Assembly (NCBI GenBank): GCA_964611575.1
Contig: CAZTAJ010000001.1
Location: forward strand, 1 to 64,000
DNA length: 64,000 nucleotides
From: CAITUY01 sp964611575
GTDB lineage: Bacteria; Verrucomicrobiota; Kiritimatiellia; CAIKKV01; CAITUY01
Reading direction: 5' to 3'
Positions 7,106 through 14,877 of the stretch are shown here, in pieces (the stretch's first letter is position 1; every line of letters begins with the position of its first letter). The translations under genes were made by a program, and so were the position numbers. The notes under the pieces were generated by a model. The model saw only the letters and a list, made by a program, of their open reading frames with translations. It had not been told where the DNA came from and did no database searches.

Positions 7106-7901
7106 GGTGACTCAATGCCGGGATGCGTTGTCGGGTCTGGTTGAGATCGTGAAGATCGAGCGTCAGGGTGACAGTCTGTTCGCCCTCTTCGATGTCGGCG
7201 AGCACGTCGCCCCAGGGTCCGACCACCATGCTATGACCGTGGCTTTCCACCCCCGTGTGAGGGTTCGTGCCGCACTGGTCGGGCGCCACCACGAAGCACT
7301 GGTTTTCGATCGCACGGGCGCGCAGAAGCACGTTCCAGTGATCCTTACCGGTACGCTGGGTGAAATTCGACGGTATGAAGAGCAGGTGTGCGCCCTGGGC
7401 GGAATACCGGCGGAACAGTTCGGGGAACCGCAGGTCGTAGCAGATGGCCAATCCGCAGCGCCAGCCTTCCAGGTCCGCCATGACCGGATCGTTCCCGGCG
7501 GCGTAAGTCTCGCTTTCGCGGATCACCTGCCCGTTGTCCAGTTCCGCTTCGAAGAGATGGATCTTGCGGTAGGAGGCCATGACATCGCCGCGCCGGTTCA
7601 GCAGCAGGCTGGTGTTGTAGAAGAGGGCCTGGCCGGCATTCTCGATGATGCTGCCGGCCAGCACCCAGGCATTGTGCCGGTGCGCGATCGACGCCAGGAA
7701 TTCGGTCAGCGGTCCGGCCACGGGCTCGGCGCTGCCGCGGTAGTCCTGGTGGCTGCCGCGGATGGCGAACACTTCGGGCAGTGCGATGACATCCGTCGCA
7801 CCGATGCCCGACAGCAGGTGCTTCAGGCGGCCCAGGTTCGCTTGCACATCCTGGCCCGCGTTGGTCTGCACCAGGGTCACTCGCAGTCGTGTGGTTGCCA
7901 T
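7095..7901 (-). CDS. Carbon-nitrogen hydrolase, Nit/omega-amidase type
   Basis: A nitrilase-superfamily amidase, most like the Nit1/Nit2 group that hydrolyses deaminated glutathione or alpha-ketoglutaramate. The 268-residue protein shows the full catalytic triad: E43 in IALPEVF, K113 in SYRKIHLF, and C154 in LAICYDLRFPE. The C-terminal strand region GPWGDVLAD is also typical. The last codons and stop lie in a heptamer array. It sits 48 bases downstream of the Memo-like gene on the same strand and 40 bases upstream of the RlmL-like gene, so the four genes may form one transcript. The exact substrate is unknown. Confidence 0.9.
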   Translation of the reverse strand: MATTRLRVTLVQTNAGQDVQANLGRLKHLLSGIGATDVIALPEVFAIRGSHQDYRGSAEPVAGPLTEFLASIAHRHNAWVLAGSIIENAGQALFYNTSLLLNRRGDVMASYRKIHLFEAELDNGQVIRESETYAAGNDPVMADLEGWRCGLAICYDLRFPELFRRYSAQGAHLLFIPSNFTQRTGKDHWNVLLRARAIENQCFVVAPDQCGTNPHTGVESHGHSMVVGPWGDVLADIEEGEQTVTLTLDLHDLNQTRQRIPALSHRRL

Positions 7902-7949
7902 GTCCAGTATCCCCGTCTCCCCGGATTGTCCAGCATGTTCCCCTACAGC

Positions 7950-8810
7950 CTAAACTGCGTCAGCCTCAAAGATCACGGCGCTGTAACCGACGACCCACTG
8001 ACCGCGGCTTTCAGGGTGATCATCCCCGCTGTTCCGATAGCGCAGCACCGTGCCCTGGGTGCAGCCCTGCTGCTGCGCAAACCGCATGACGGCTGCCACC
8101 GGGCCGATCCCGCAGAACACCTGCTCGGTATGGTCCCACGTGAGCAGCACCCCGTTGGTATCCATGGCGGCCACTCGTTTCAGCGTGGCCTGGTCCGTCC
8201 GGCGCACCCGGTCGTAGTCCGGATCATGCAGCATATCAGACGAGGCGATCGCGAGCACCTTTTTCCGTTGGGCGAGCCGGCCCAGGGCGGCGACCAGCAC
8301 GTCGATGAGCGCCGGGTCGTTGGCGCCGATGAGCGCCAGCACGAGCGGTATGCCGGGGAGGGCGTGCTGGACGAACGGCACCTGGTTTTCGGCCGAGTGC
8401 TCGCCGACATGCGGCCGGTAATCGATCATGATGCGCGGGTCGGCGGCGGCCAGGAAGCGCGCCGACTCCGTGTCCAGCGGCGCAGGTCCGAGCGGGGTTG
8501 CGAAGGCGGTGCTATCCATCAGCGCGATGCCGCGGAAGCCGCCGCGGTGATTGAAGCCCAGGATGACGACCGTCTCCGGGGCACCGTGTGTGGCGGCGTT
8601 GTCGAGGATGGCCCGGTAGGCATAGCCGGCCACGGGGCCGGAATAGATGTAGCCGGCATGCGGTGCGATGGCGCCCACGATGCGGTTCCGGGTCGCCGGC
8701 ACTTCGGCTTGCGCGATGAAGCCGGACACCAGGCGCTCCAGTTCCTGCCGATTCCCTGGGAACCATTTTCCTGCCCCCAGGGCGCTCCGAACGATACGCG
8801 GTTCAGGCAT
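7950..8810 (-). CDS. Memo-family protein (AmmeMemoRadiSam system protein B)
   Basis: The protein is a Memo-like member of the class III extradiol dioxygenase fold. Recognisable segments are GAIAPHAGYIYSGPVAGYAY, VVILGFNHRGG, the HSAENQVPF motif, IASSDMLH and a C-terminal CGIGPVAAVM. These hold the expected His/Cys metal-site residues. From MPEPRIVRSALGAGKWFPG it has 286 residues; the frame is open 79 codons further, but a strong AGGAGG lies 6 bases before the ATG at 8810. Bacterial Memo genes often neighbour AMMECR1 and a radical SAM gene; neither is adjacent here. The cellular role is not established. Confidence 0.93.
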   Translation of the reverse strand: MPEPRIVRSALGAGKWFPGNRQELERLVSGFIAQAEVPATRNRIVGAIAPHAGYIYSGPVAGYAYRAILDNAATHGAPETVVILGFNHRGGFRGIALMDSTAFATPLGPAPLDTESARFLAAADPRIMIDYRPHVGEHSAENQVPFVQHALPGIPLVLALIGANDPALIDVLVAALGRLAQRKKVLAIASSDMLHDPDYDRVRRTDQATLKRVAAMDTNGVLLTWDHTEQVFCGIGPVAAVMRFAQQQGCTQGTVLRYRNSGDDHPESRGQWVVGYSAVIFEADAV

Positions 8811-8913
8811 GTTTTTCCTCCTTGCGGCATGCTCACGCCCCAACAGCGTCAGTGTAGCGTCACCCGGGGGCAGCGGCAACGGGGAAGTGGGGCCCTGTGG
8901 GCGATGGCGAGGA

Positions 8914-9687
8914 TCAGGACGAGCGGGTCGCCATTTCACGCCGGTGGCGTTCGCGGTAGGCGGTAGGGGTTTCGCCCGTGTGCTTCTTGAAGAGGCGGCA
9001 GAAGTAGTAGGCATTGTCGAATCCGGCCTGACGGGCCGCTTCGGCAACCGTCAGCGTGGTCATGCCCAGCAACTCGCGCGCGGCCTCCAGGCGGCGGCGG
9101 ATGAGGTAATGCAGCGGCGATTCGCCCAGGGTTTCGCGGAAGAGCTGACGCAGGTAATCGGGGTTGATGAAGAGGGTCTCCGCCACCTCCCGGATGCTGA
9201 GCGGCGCCGTGAACTGGGTGTCGAGAATCCGTTTGGCCGCCTGCACATGGTAGGGGAGCGGATCGGCGACGGGGGCGGGCGCGAGAAAGAGGCGTCGCAA
9301 CTCCAGCGCCAGCCAGCCGGCGAGAACATCCAGCCGGGTCTCCCGGTCGTCCCCGCCGCAGTTCAGTTCACCCCGGATCGTTTCCGCCAGTTGCCGCAAG
9401 TCCGGGGGCGTCGGCCATACGCCGCAGGGCACGGTTTCCACCCCGCAGCCCTTGATGCCGACGCAGAGGTGTGTGCCCGGGGTTTCCGTATCATCGGCAT
9501 GCTCCAGCCCCGGCTGGTACACCGCCACATCGCCGTCGCCATAGCGGTGGCGATGGCCGCCCTGGGACAGCCAACCGGTGCAATGCCGGTAGAAGATGAT
9601 TTCGGTGCAGGCGTGCGAATGCCAGGCGCAGTGGTTGGGCCCTGCCCACTGTTGCTCGATCGCGAACAGACACTTGACGTTTGCCAT
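8914..9687 (-). CDS. AraC-family transcriptional regulator with cupin sensor domain
   Basis: The N-terminal half (about residues 1-100) is a cupin-like sensor with HSHACTEIIFYRHCTG. The C-terminal 100 residues hold two helix-turn-helix motifs typical of AraC (LSIREVAETLFINPDYLRQL and VAEAARQAGFDNAYYFCRLF) and end in FKKHTGETPTAYRERHR. It is divergent from a URO-D/MDR/Gfo-Idh cluster, which it probably controls. The start MANVKCLFAI at 9687 keeps two repeated operator-like sites (9701-9738) in the intergenic region; a longer start at 9735 would place them in the coding frame. The effector is probably a small sugar-like molecule, but that is inference. Confidence 0.92.
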   Translation of the reverse strand: MANVKCLFAIEQQWAGPNHCAWHSHACTEIIFYRHCTGWLSQGGHRHRYGDGDVAVYQPGLEHADDTETPGTHLCVGIKGCGVETVPCGVWPTPPDLRQLAETIRGELNCGGDDRETRLDVLAGWLALELRRLFLAPAPVADPLPYHVQAAKRILDTQFTAPLSIREVAETLFINPDYLRQLFRETLGESPLHYLIRRRLEAARELLGMTTLTVAEAARQAGFDNAYYFCRLFKKHTGETPTAYRERHRREMATRSS

Positions 9688-9700
9688 GGCAATCCGACTC

Positions 9701-9738
9701 CGTTTTGTGCAACGCCTTTCTGCGTTTTTGTGCATTCC
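9701..9738. promoter_or_regulatory. Direct repeat, candidate AraC-type operator
   Basis: CGTTTTGTGCAACGCC (9701-9716) and CGTTTTTGTGCATTCC (9723-9738) share TTTTGTGCA in direct orientation, 23 bases apart. Tandem half-sites about two helical turns apart are the usual arrangement for AraC regulators. They lie between the regulator and the URO-D-family gene. Confidence 0.5.
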
Positions 9739-9804
9739 ACCCGGGGCGACCGGATGGCATAGTCAGCACCCTGGAAACAGTGGCAGGAACCGGGGAGTGG
9801 ATCA

Positions 9805-10902
9805 ATGACTTTGCGCGAACGATTCGAGACCGTGTTCAGGGGCGGGACGCCCGACGCCATGGCGTTCTACGGCGACATGACATACTGGTACGCGGCGCAC
9901 AGCGAGATCGGCGATTTACCAGAGGCCTGGCGCGGCCCGCGCGGGATCGGGCAGTTGCATCGCGACCTCGGGGTTGGCGAGTATGTGCCGGGCTGCTGCG
10001 CCTACGCGATGAGCGAAGGGGCGCAGGTGCGGGTGGAGAGGCGCCGGGAGAGCGGCGTGCAGACGATCGAATGGCACACGCCGGTCGGTTCGCTGCGGCA
10101 GTGCCAGGAATATTCCGAGCCCTCCTTTTCGTGGGGCTATACCGAACACGCCGTCAAGACGGCGGGCGACTTGAAGATTCTCCGGTATATCATGGAGCAG
10201 CGCCGCTACCGGCCCACCCCCGAAGCCATCGTCAAGATCGAGAAGGACTACGGCGATTTCGGTGTCGCCGTCGTCGCCGTGCTGGGCTCGCCCATCACCG
10301 AGTTGAACAAGACGTGGATGGGCGTCATGGAGATGTGTTATCTGCTGGCGGACGAGCCGGTGGAGGTGAGGAAAACCCTGGAGGCGATCGGCGAGAGCCA
10401 GGACCGTCTCTACGCCATCACCGAACAATGCGCCTGCCCGTATGTCATGATCTGCGAGAATCTTTCCGCCGAAAGCATGGGCGGGTACATGGACGAGTAT
10501 ATCGTCCCCTATCTCTCGCGGCGTATGGCGGGGCTGCATGCCCACGGCAAGAAGGCCTTGCTCCACAATGACGGCACGCTGCGCGGGACGCTGGAGAAGT
10601 TGGCCGCCTGCGGCGTGGACGGTGTGGATTCGGTCGTGCCCCAGCCGGTGGGCGACGTGGCCGTGGCCGACCTGCGGGCGTTGGCGGGGGAGGATATTCT
10701 GCTTCTTGGCGGGCTGCCCGGCGCCATGTTTGCTCCACCCTTCACGGCGCGCGACATCGAGAAGCATGTCCGGGAAATCATCCGGATCCACAAGGATTCC
10801 GGTAAATTCATGTTCGGCGTGGCCGACCAGGTTCCGCCGAACGGCGACCTGGCTTTGGTGCGATTGGTGTCCGATTTGATCGAGGAATATGGGCGGTATT
10901 GA
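9805..10902 (+). CDS. Uroporphyrinogen decarboxylase-family protein (MtaA/CmuA-like fold)
   Basis: The 365-residue protein belongs to the URO-D superfamily, which includes heme decarboxylases and corrinoid methyltransferases. Family features are the N-terminal LRERFETVFRGG, the central region CACPYVMICENLSAESMGGY, HAHGKKALLHNDGTLRG and the C-terminal LLGGLPGAMFAP. It is not HemE, because the catalytic N-terminal arginine-rich segment is absent. Many bacteria keep such paralogues in catabolic clusters, sometimes for methyl transfer. A GGGGAG ribosome site precedes the ATG. It heads a three-gene cluster with an MDR dehydrogenase and a Gfo/Idh oxidoreductase, divergent from the AraC regulator. 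The substrate is unknown. Confidence 0.88.
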   Translation: MTLRERFETVFRGGTPDAMAFYGDMTYWYAAHSEIGDLPEAWRGPRGIGQLHRDLGVGEYVPGCCAYAMSEGAQVRVERRRESGVQTIEWHTPVGSLRQCQEYSEPSFSWGYTEHAVKTAGDLKILRYIMEQRRYRPTPEAIVKIEKDYGDFGVAVVAVLGSPITELNKTWMGVMEMCYLLADEPVEVRKTLEAIGESQDRLYAITEQCACPYVMICENLSAESMGGYMDEYIVPYLSRRMAGLHAHGKKALLHNDGTLRGTLEKLAACGVDGVDSVVPQPVGDVAVADLRALAGEDILLLGGLPGAMFAPPFTARDIEKHVREIIRIHKDSGKFMFGVADQVPPNGDLALVRLVSDLIEEYGRY

Positions 10903-10920
10903 TTGACAAGGAGACGTGCC

Positions 10921-11982
10921 GTGGAAAGAAACATAAAAGCCATTGTCTTTACCAATCCGAATGAGGTGAAAGTCCAGTCGGTGAAACTGCCGGCCTGCGG
11001 CCCGAAGGAAGTGGTGTGCGAGACCCTCTACAGCTTCGTTTCGCCGGGCACGGAGTTGCGGGTGCTGAGCGGGGTGGCCGAGTCCAAAGGCAAGTTCCCG
11101 TTGATTCCCGGCTATTCCTGGGTCGGGCGGGTGATCGAGGTGGGGACCGAACTGAAGGGATGGAAGGAAGGCGAACTGGTGACCGGCCGCAATCCGATCC
11201 GCGTCCCGGATATGGGGTTCCTGTGGGGCGGGCAGGCCAGCCACCACCGGGCGGAAGTGACGGGCTATGACAGCGTGCTCAAACTTCCGGCAGGCGCCAA
11301 GCCCTGGGATTACATCGCCACGGAAGTCTCCGCCATCGCCTGGCGCGGAGTCAGCATGGCCTATCCGGCTCCCGGCGAAACGGCCGTCGTCATCGGCCAG
11401 GGGCTGATTGGGGCCTTCAATGCGCTCTGGCTGTTGCACCATGGAGCCCGCGTGATCGTGGTTGACCTGCTGGAATCGCGACTCGCCCGCGCCCTGAAGT
11501 GGGGGGCGGCGGCCGCCGTCAATCCGAAGGATGGCGACGCGCGGGAACAGATCCTGGCGTTGGCGCCCGGCGGCGCCGACATCGTGATCGAGTCTTCAAG
11601 CAGCAAGCCGGGCGTCGAACTGGCCAATCAGATCCTGCGCCAGCCGACGCCGCGCGTCATGAACACCGATTATCCGGTCGCCGCCTTGCACGGGAACGCC
11701 CACTTCTGGCCGCGCCTGGTCTATCAAGCCAACTACACGTACTCCCACGAAGTCCGGCCGGGCGGGCTGACCGGCGGCGAAGGGGTGCTGGTCATGAAAC
11801 CGGGGGACCGGACGGTCGGCGATCGGCTCCAGGTGTTGGACCTGATCCGGCGCGGGAAACTGCCTATCGAAGACATCGTGAAGAAGCCAACCCCGGTCGA
11901 GGAAGCGCCGGAAGCCTACTTCAAACTCCGGGACAACCCGGACAAGGTCAATACCATCGTCTATCAGTGGCGGAAGAGCTGA
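10921..11982 (+). CDS. Medium-chain dehydrogenase/reductase-family protein
   Basis: The protein has the MDR GroES-like N-terminus (IKAIVFTNPNEVKVQSVKLP, VSPGTELRVLSG) and a Rossmann domain with VIGQGLIGAFNALWLL and VIVVDLLESRLARA. The structural-zinc cysteine cluster and the GHE catalytic zinc motif of alcohol dehydrogenases are not visible, so it may be a non-zinc member. The GTG at 10921 is chosen because AAGGAG lies 7 bases upstream; a TTG at 10903 lies before that site. It sits 18 bases after the URO-D-family gene and 25 before the Gfo/Idh gene, implying one operon. The substrate is not identifiable. Confidence 0.9.
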   Translation: MERNIKAIVFTNPNEVKVQSVKLPACGPKEVVCETLYSFVSPGTELRVLSGVAESKGKFPLIPGYSWVGRVIEVGTELKGWKEGELVTGRNPIRVPDMGFLWGGQASHHRAEVTGYDSVLKLPAGAKPWDYIATEVSAIAWRGVSMAYPAPGETAVVIGQGLIGAFNALWLLHHGARVIVVDLLESRLARALKWGAAAAVNPKDGDAREQILALAPGGADIVIESSSSKPGVELANQILRQPTPRVMNTDYPVAALHGNAHFWPRLVYQANYTYSHEVRPGGLTGGEGVLVMKPGDRTVGDRLQVLDLIRRGKLPIEDIVKKPTPVEEAPEAYFKLRDNPDKVNTIVYQWRKS

Positions 11983-12007
11983 AGTCAGCGATTGAAAGGA
12001 AATCGTT

Positions 12008-13057
12008 ATGTTACGTTGTGCGATTATCGGCTGTGGCGCATCAACCAAGGGCAAAGGCGGCGCGCATTCGATCGCCTACGCCCATGCGTGGGCGATGCAG
12101 CGGGTCCCGGAGACCAAACTTGTGGCGGCGGCCAGCCGCACGCCCAAGAACGTGGACGATTTCGTGGCGGAGTTTCCCGGCACCAAGGGGTATCGGGACT
12201 ATTGCGAGATGCTGGCCGCGGAAAAACCCGAACTCGTGAGCGTGTGCGCGTTCCCGCCGGATCGCGAAGCCATGGTGGGGGAAGCCATCCGCAATGGGGC
12301 CAAGGCGGTCTGGATCGAGAAACCGTTCGCGTTGGGACTCGGGCCGGCCAAACGCATGATGGCCGCCGCCGCGAAGACCGGCTGCCGGCTTTTCGTCAAT
12401 CACCAGCGGCGGTACGGTCGTCCCTTCGAGTGGTGGCGCGACGCGGTCCTCGATCGGAAGATCGGGGTGTTGGAAGGCATCGACATTGCCCAGCCGTTCG
12501 ACAACTTCATGAACTTCGGCCCGCACCTGGTGGATGCGGCGTTGTTTGCCATGGGACCGGATCGGAAGGCCACGGAGGTCATCGCCGCCGTGGATGTGAC
12601 GGATGTCAAGGAGTCCCAGGGCGTCAAGACCGAGGCGCAATTGGCGGGCAGCGTGCATTTCAACGATGGGGTCCGCCTGTCGGTCGAAGTCGGCCGCAAG
12701 GCCTGCAAGGGCGTGCCGCTGCTGCGTGCCAATGGAACGCAAGGGTTTGCCGAGTTACGCCTCGACCCGATGCCCGGGGAAGGGAGCGTGTTCCGGGCGG
12801 TCTATGCCGGTTCGGCGGACATTTTCAGCCCGGCGACCAACGAGCATTTCCATCACAGTGAGGACGGCACGCTGTATGTGCACCGGGCATTGCTCGATAT
12901 CGTCCAGGCGCTCCGCACCGGGTCTGCGACCCGCATTGACGCGGCCGAGGCCTACCGGGGGCTTGAGATCATCATGGGACTCTACGAATCCGCCCGCGTG
13001 AGGACGATGCTGGAATTTCCCATCACGCAGGAGGCGTTCCCGCTGGAATGCGGTTGA
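12008..13057 (+). CDS. Gfo/Idh/MocA-family NAD(P)-dependent oxidoreductase
   Basis: The N-terminal Rossmann fold (LRCAIIGCGASTKGKGG), the conserved EKP motif (VWIEKPFAL) and the C-terminal beta-sheet domain identify the Gfo/Idh/MocA family, which oxidises sugars, inositols and related polyols or reduces biliverdin. The NFGPHLVDAALF segment holds the usual catalytic-region histidine. It is 349 residues long with AAGGA 8 bases before the ATG. As third gene of the AraC-linked cluster it probably acts on the same small molecule as its neighbours. The substrate is unknown. Confidence 0.93.
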   Translation: MLRCAIIGCGASTKGKGGAHSIAYAHAWAMQRVPETKLVAAASRTPKNVDDFVAEFPGTKGYRDYCEMLAAEKPELVSVCAFPPDREAMVGEAIRNGAKAVWIEKPFALGLGPAKRMMAAAAKTGCRLFVNHQRRYGRPFEWWRDAVLDRKIGVLEGIDIAQPFDNFMNFGPHLVDAALFAMGPDRKATEVIAAVDVTDVKESQGVKTEAQLAGSVHFNDGVRLSVEVGRKACKGVPLLRANGTQGFAELRLDPMPGEGSVFRAVYAGSADIFSPATNEHFHHSEDGTLYVHRALLDIVQALRTGSATRIDAAEAYRGLEIIMGLYESARVRTMLEFPITQEAFPLECG

Positions 13058-13141
13058 AGGCGGGGTCGTCAAGGCGCTGGCCCGCGAGGTCGGCCGCAAG
13101 AATTTCCTGTGTGCGGAAGAACACCTCTATATCCATGGCAG

Positions 13142-13366
13142 GTGATCGGTGTTAAACGGTCCGAACTCTCGTTCGCCAGCCACAGCCGCGTGTGTTTCGA
13201 CCTGTAACAGAAGGTCGGCCAGTATAACTTGATTGGCAAGCTGCCGCTGCGTAATCTGTTGACCGCTGGCCAGAGTTCGCTCCTGCCGGGCGTGGCGGCG
13301 GCGGATGCCCTGGTGGACGCGGGACTGGATGCCGTCTTGGCGTCCTCCCGGGAACGCCAAGGCTGA
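13142..13366 (+). pseudogene. C-terminal remnant of a CrtI-like FAD-dependent oxidoreductase
   Basis: Frame 13142-13366 reads VKRSELSFASHSRVCFDL, an in-frame TAA at 13205, then QKVGQYNLIGKLPLRNLLTA, GQSSLLPGVAAADALVDAGL and a TGA. The PLRNLLTAGQSSLLPGV segment closely resembles the FAD-binding C-terminal signature of phytoene-desaturase/CrtI and retinol-saturase-like enzymes (P-x-N-L-x-x-x-G-Q-x-x-L-P-G-V). No start, N-terminal FAD motif or intact frame is present, so this is a decayed 3' fragment. Its end lies in a heptamer run (13359-13379). It directly precedes the ligase and radical SAM genes, so it may be the relic of a formerly larger cluster. Confidence 0.6.
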
Positions 13367-13435
13367 AGGCTGAAGGAGATGGATTGTCAATGCCTCCGAC
13401 CAGGAAGGGTAGGGCGAGGGCCTCTGGCCCCGCCG
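13359..13435. repeat. Heptamer run plus GTAGGGCG hairpin repeat
   Basis: Three units of AAGGCTG/AAGGAGA (13359-13379) are followed at 13409-13435 by a hairpin repeat, GTAGGGCGAGGGCCTC and then TGGCCCCGCCG. The hairpin differs from the copy in the rlmD-like gene at only about two positions. From here to 13584 I see no gene, only the long leader of the ligase. Confidence 0.8.
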
Positions 13436-13584
13436 TGACACAGGAACGCAGTACGCGCGTGTCGGTTCCGGCGCGGCGGGGACGCCGCTGTCCTGCCGGG
13501 ACGGGCGACGTTTCCACGGCGCATCCCGTAGCGGGACTGCCTGACCGTCTACAGCCTCCAGCCGATCAACCTGCCTCCTGGGGG

Positions 13585-14877
13585 ATGCGGCGGCCCACGC
13601 TCGAATTCGAGTCGCCGGAGACCATGCGTCGGGTGCAGGCGGAGGAACTGGCGCGGCACCTGGCCCGGTGCGCACGTCACTCGCCGTACTATCGACGGCT
13701 GTTCAAGGAGGCGGGCGTGAAGCCCGGCCGGATCGGGCTGGAAACCCTGGGCGAAGTGCCTGTGACGACCAAGGACGATTTCGCGCGCCACAACGCGGAC
13801 TTCCTGGCCGTGCCGCCGGAGGCGGTGGTCGACATTGTGCTGTCGTCGGGCACCACCGGCAGGCCGGTCCAGGTGATGTATACGGAACGGGACCTGCAGC
13901 GGCTCGCGTACAATGAGGAAATTTCCTTTGCGTCCTGTGGACTGGGGGCCTCCGACATCGTCCTGCTGACCTGCACCATCGACCGCTGTTTCGTGGCGGG
14001 CCTGGCCTACTTCCTGGGCGTGCGCGCGGTGGGCGCCGCCGCGGTGCGCAACGGGCACGGCACGCTGGCCAGCCATCTGGAAATCATCAAATCCATCCGG
14101 CCGACAGCGCTGGTGGGGGTTCCCTCGTTTCTCAGGAAGCTGGCGCTGTTTATGGAAGGGCAGGGGGTGGCGGCGGCCACGACGTCGGTGCGCAAGCTCG
14201 TTTGCATCGGCGAGCCGGTCCGGGGACCGGGGTTGGCCGAACTCAAACTGGGCCGCGACCTGCGCACGCTTTGGAACGCGGACGTTCATTCCACCTATGC
14301 CTCGTCGGAGTGCATCACCTCCTTCTGCGAATGCACAGCGCAGCAGGGGGGGCATCTCCACCCGGACCTGGCGATCCTGGAATTGCTGGACGACAAGGGT
14401 CGCCCGGTGCCGCCGGGCACGCCCGGCGAAGTGGTGTTGACTCCCCTGGGCATCGAGGGCATGCCGCTGGTCCGGTTCAAAACCGGGGATGTGAGTGTGT
14501 TGATCCCAGAGCCCTGCCGGTGCGGACGGCAGTCGCCGCGGCTGGGGCCGATTCTCGGGCGCAAACAACAGATGATGAAAGTCCGCGGCACCACGCTGTA
14601 TCCGCAGGCCGTGTTTGCCGCCCTGGATGAGATACCCCAAGTGGGCGAGTACTATCTCGAAATCGTCAGCGACGGAGGTCTCTCCGACACGCTCGTGGTG
14701 CATCTCGGCGCCCACGCGGCGCTGCCGCCGCAGGAGCGGATCAAGGAACAGCTTCAAGCCCGTCTGCGGGTGACGCCCGTCATCGCGATTGACCCTGAGG
14801 ATGAGGTGCGGCATTGTGTCTACACCCCGCAGTCAAGGAAACCCGTGCGGGTGTTTGACAGGAGACCGTCGTTGTGA
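13585..14877 (+). CDS. Adenylate-forming ligase, phenylacetate-CoA ligase (PaaK)-like
   Basis: An ANL-superfamily enzyme that would activate a carboxylic acid as acyl-AMP and transfer it to CoA or a carrier thiol. It shows the P-loop LSSGTTGRPVQVMYT, the motif STYASSECITSFCEC, the VRFKTGDVSVLI region and the C-terminal GRKQQMMKVRGTTLYP typical of PaaK. The frame is open 67 codons further upstream, but that part is encoded by repeats and is not family-like, so MRRPTLEFESPE at 13585 is chosen. Its stop overlaps the radical SAM gene start by 4 bases (GTGA), so the two are translationally coupled. The substrate is not identifiable. Confidence 0.87.
   Translation: MRRPTLEFESPETMRRVQAEELARHLARCARHSPYYRRLFKEAGVKPGRIGLETLGEVPVTTKDDFARHNADFLAVPPEAVVDIVLSSGTTGRPVQVMYTERDLQRLAYNEEISFASCGLGASDIVLLTCTIDRCFVAGLAYFLGVRAVGAAAVRNGHGTLASHLEIIKSIRPTALVGVPSFLRKLALFMEGQGVAAATTSVRKLVCIGEPVRGPGLAELKLGRDLRTLWNADVHSTYASSECITSFCECTAQQGGHLHPDLAILELLDDKGRPVPPGTPGEVVLTPLGIEGMPLVRFKTGDVSVLIPEPCRCGRQSPRLGPILGRKQQMMKVRGTTLYPQAVFAALDEIPQVGEYYLEIVSDGGLSDTLVVHLGAHAALPPQERIKEQLQARLRVTPVIAIDPEDEVRHCVYTPQSRKPVRVFDRRPSL

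Noticed and set aside
7053..8966. 637-codon plus-strand frame
   Set aside because: It covers the nitrilase and Memo-like genes on the opposite strand, both of which have full catalytic motifs.
9916..11442. 508-codon minus-strand frame
   Set aside because: Antisense to the URO-D and MDR genes; composition is typical of a shadow frame.
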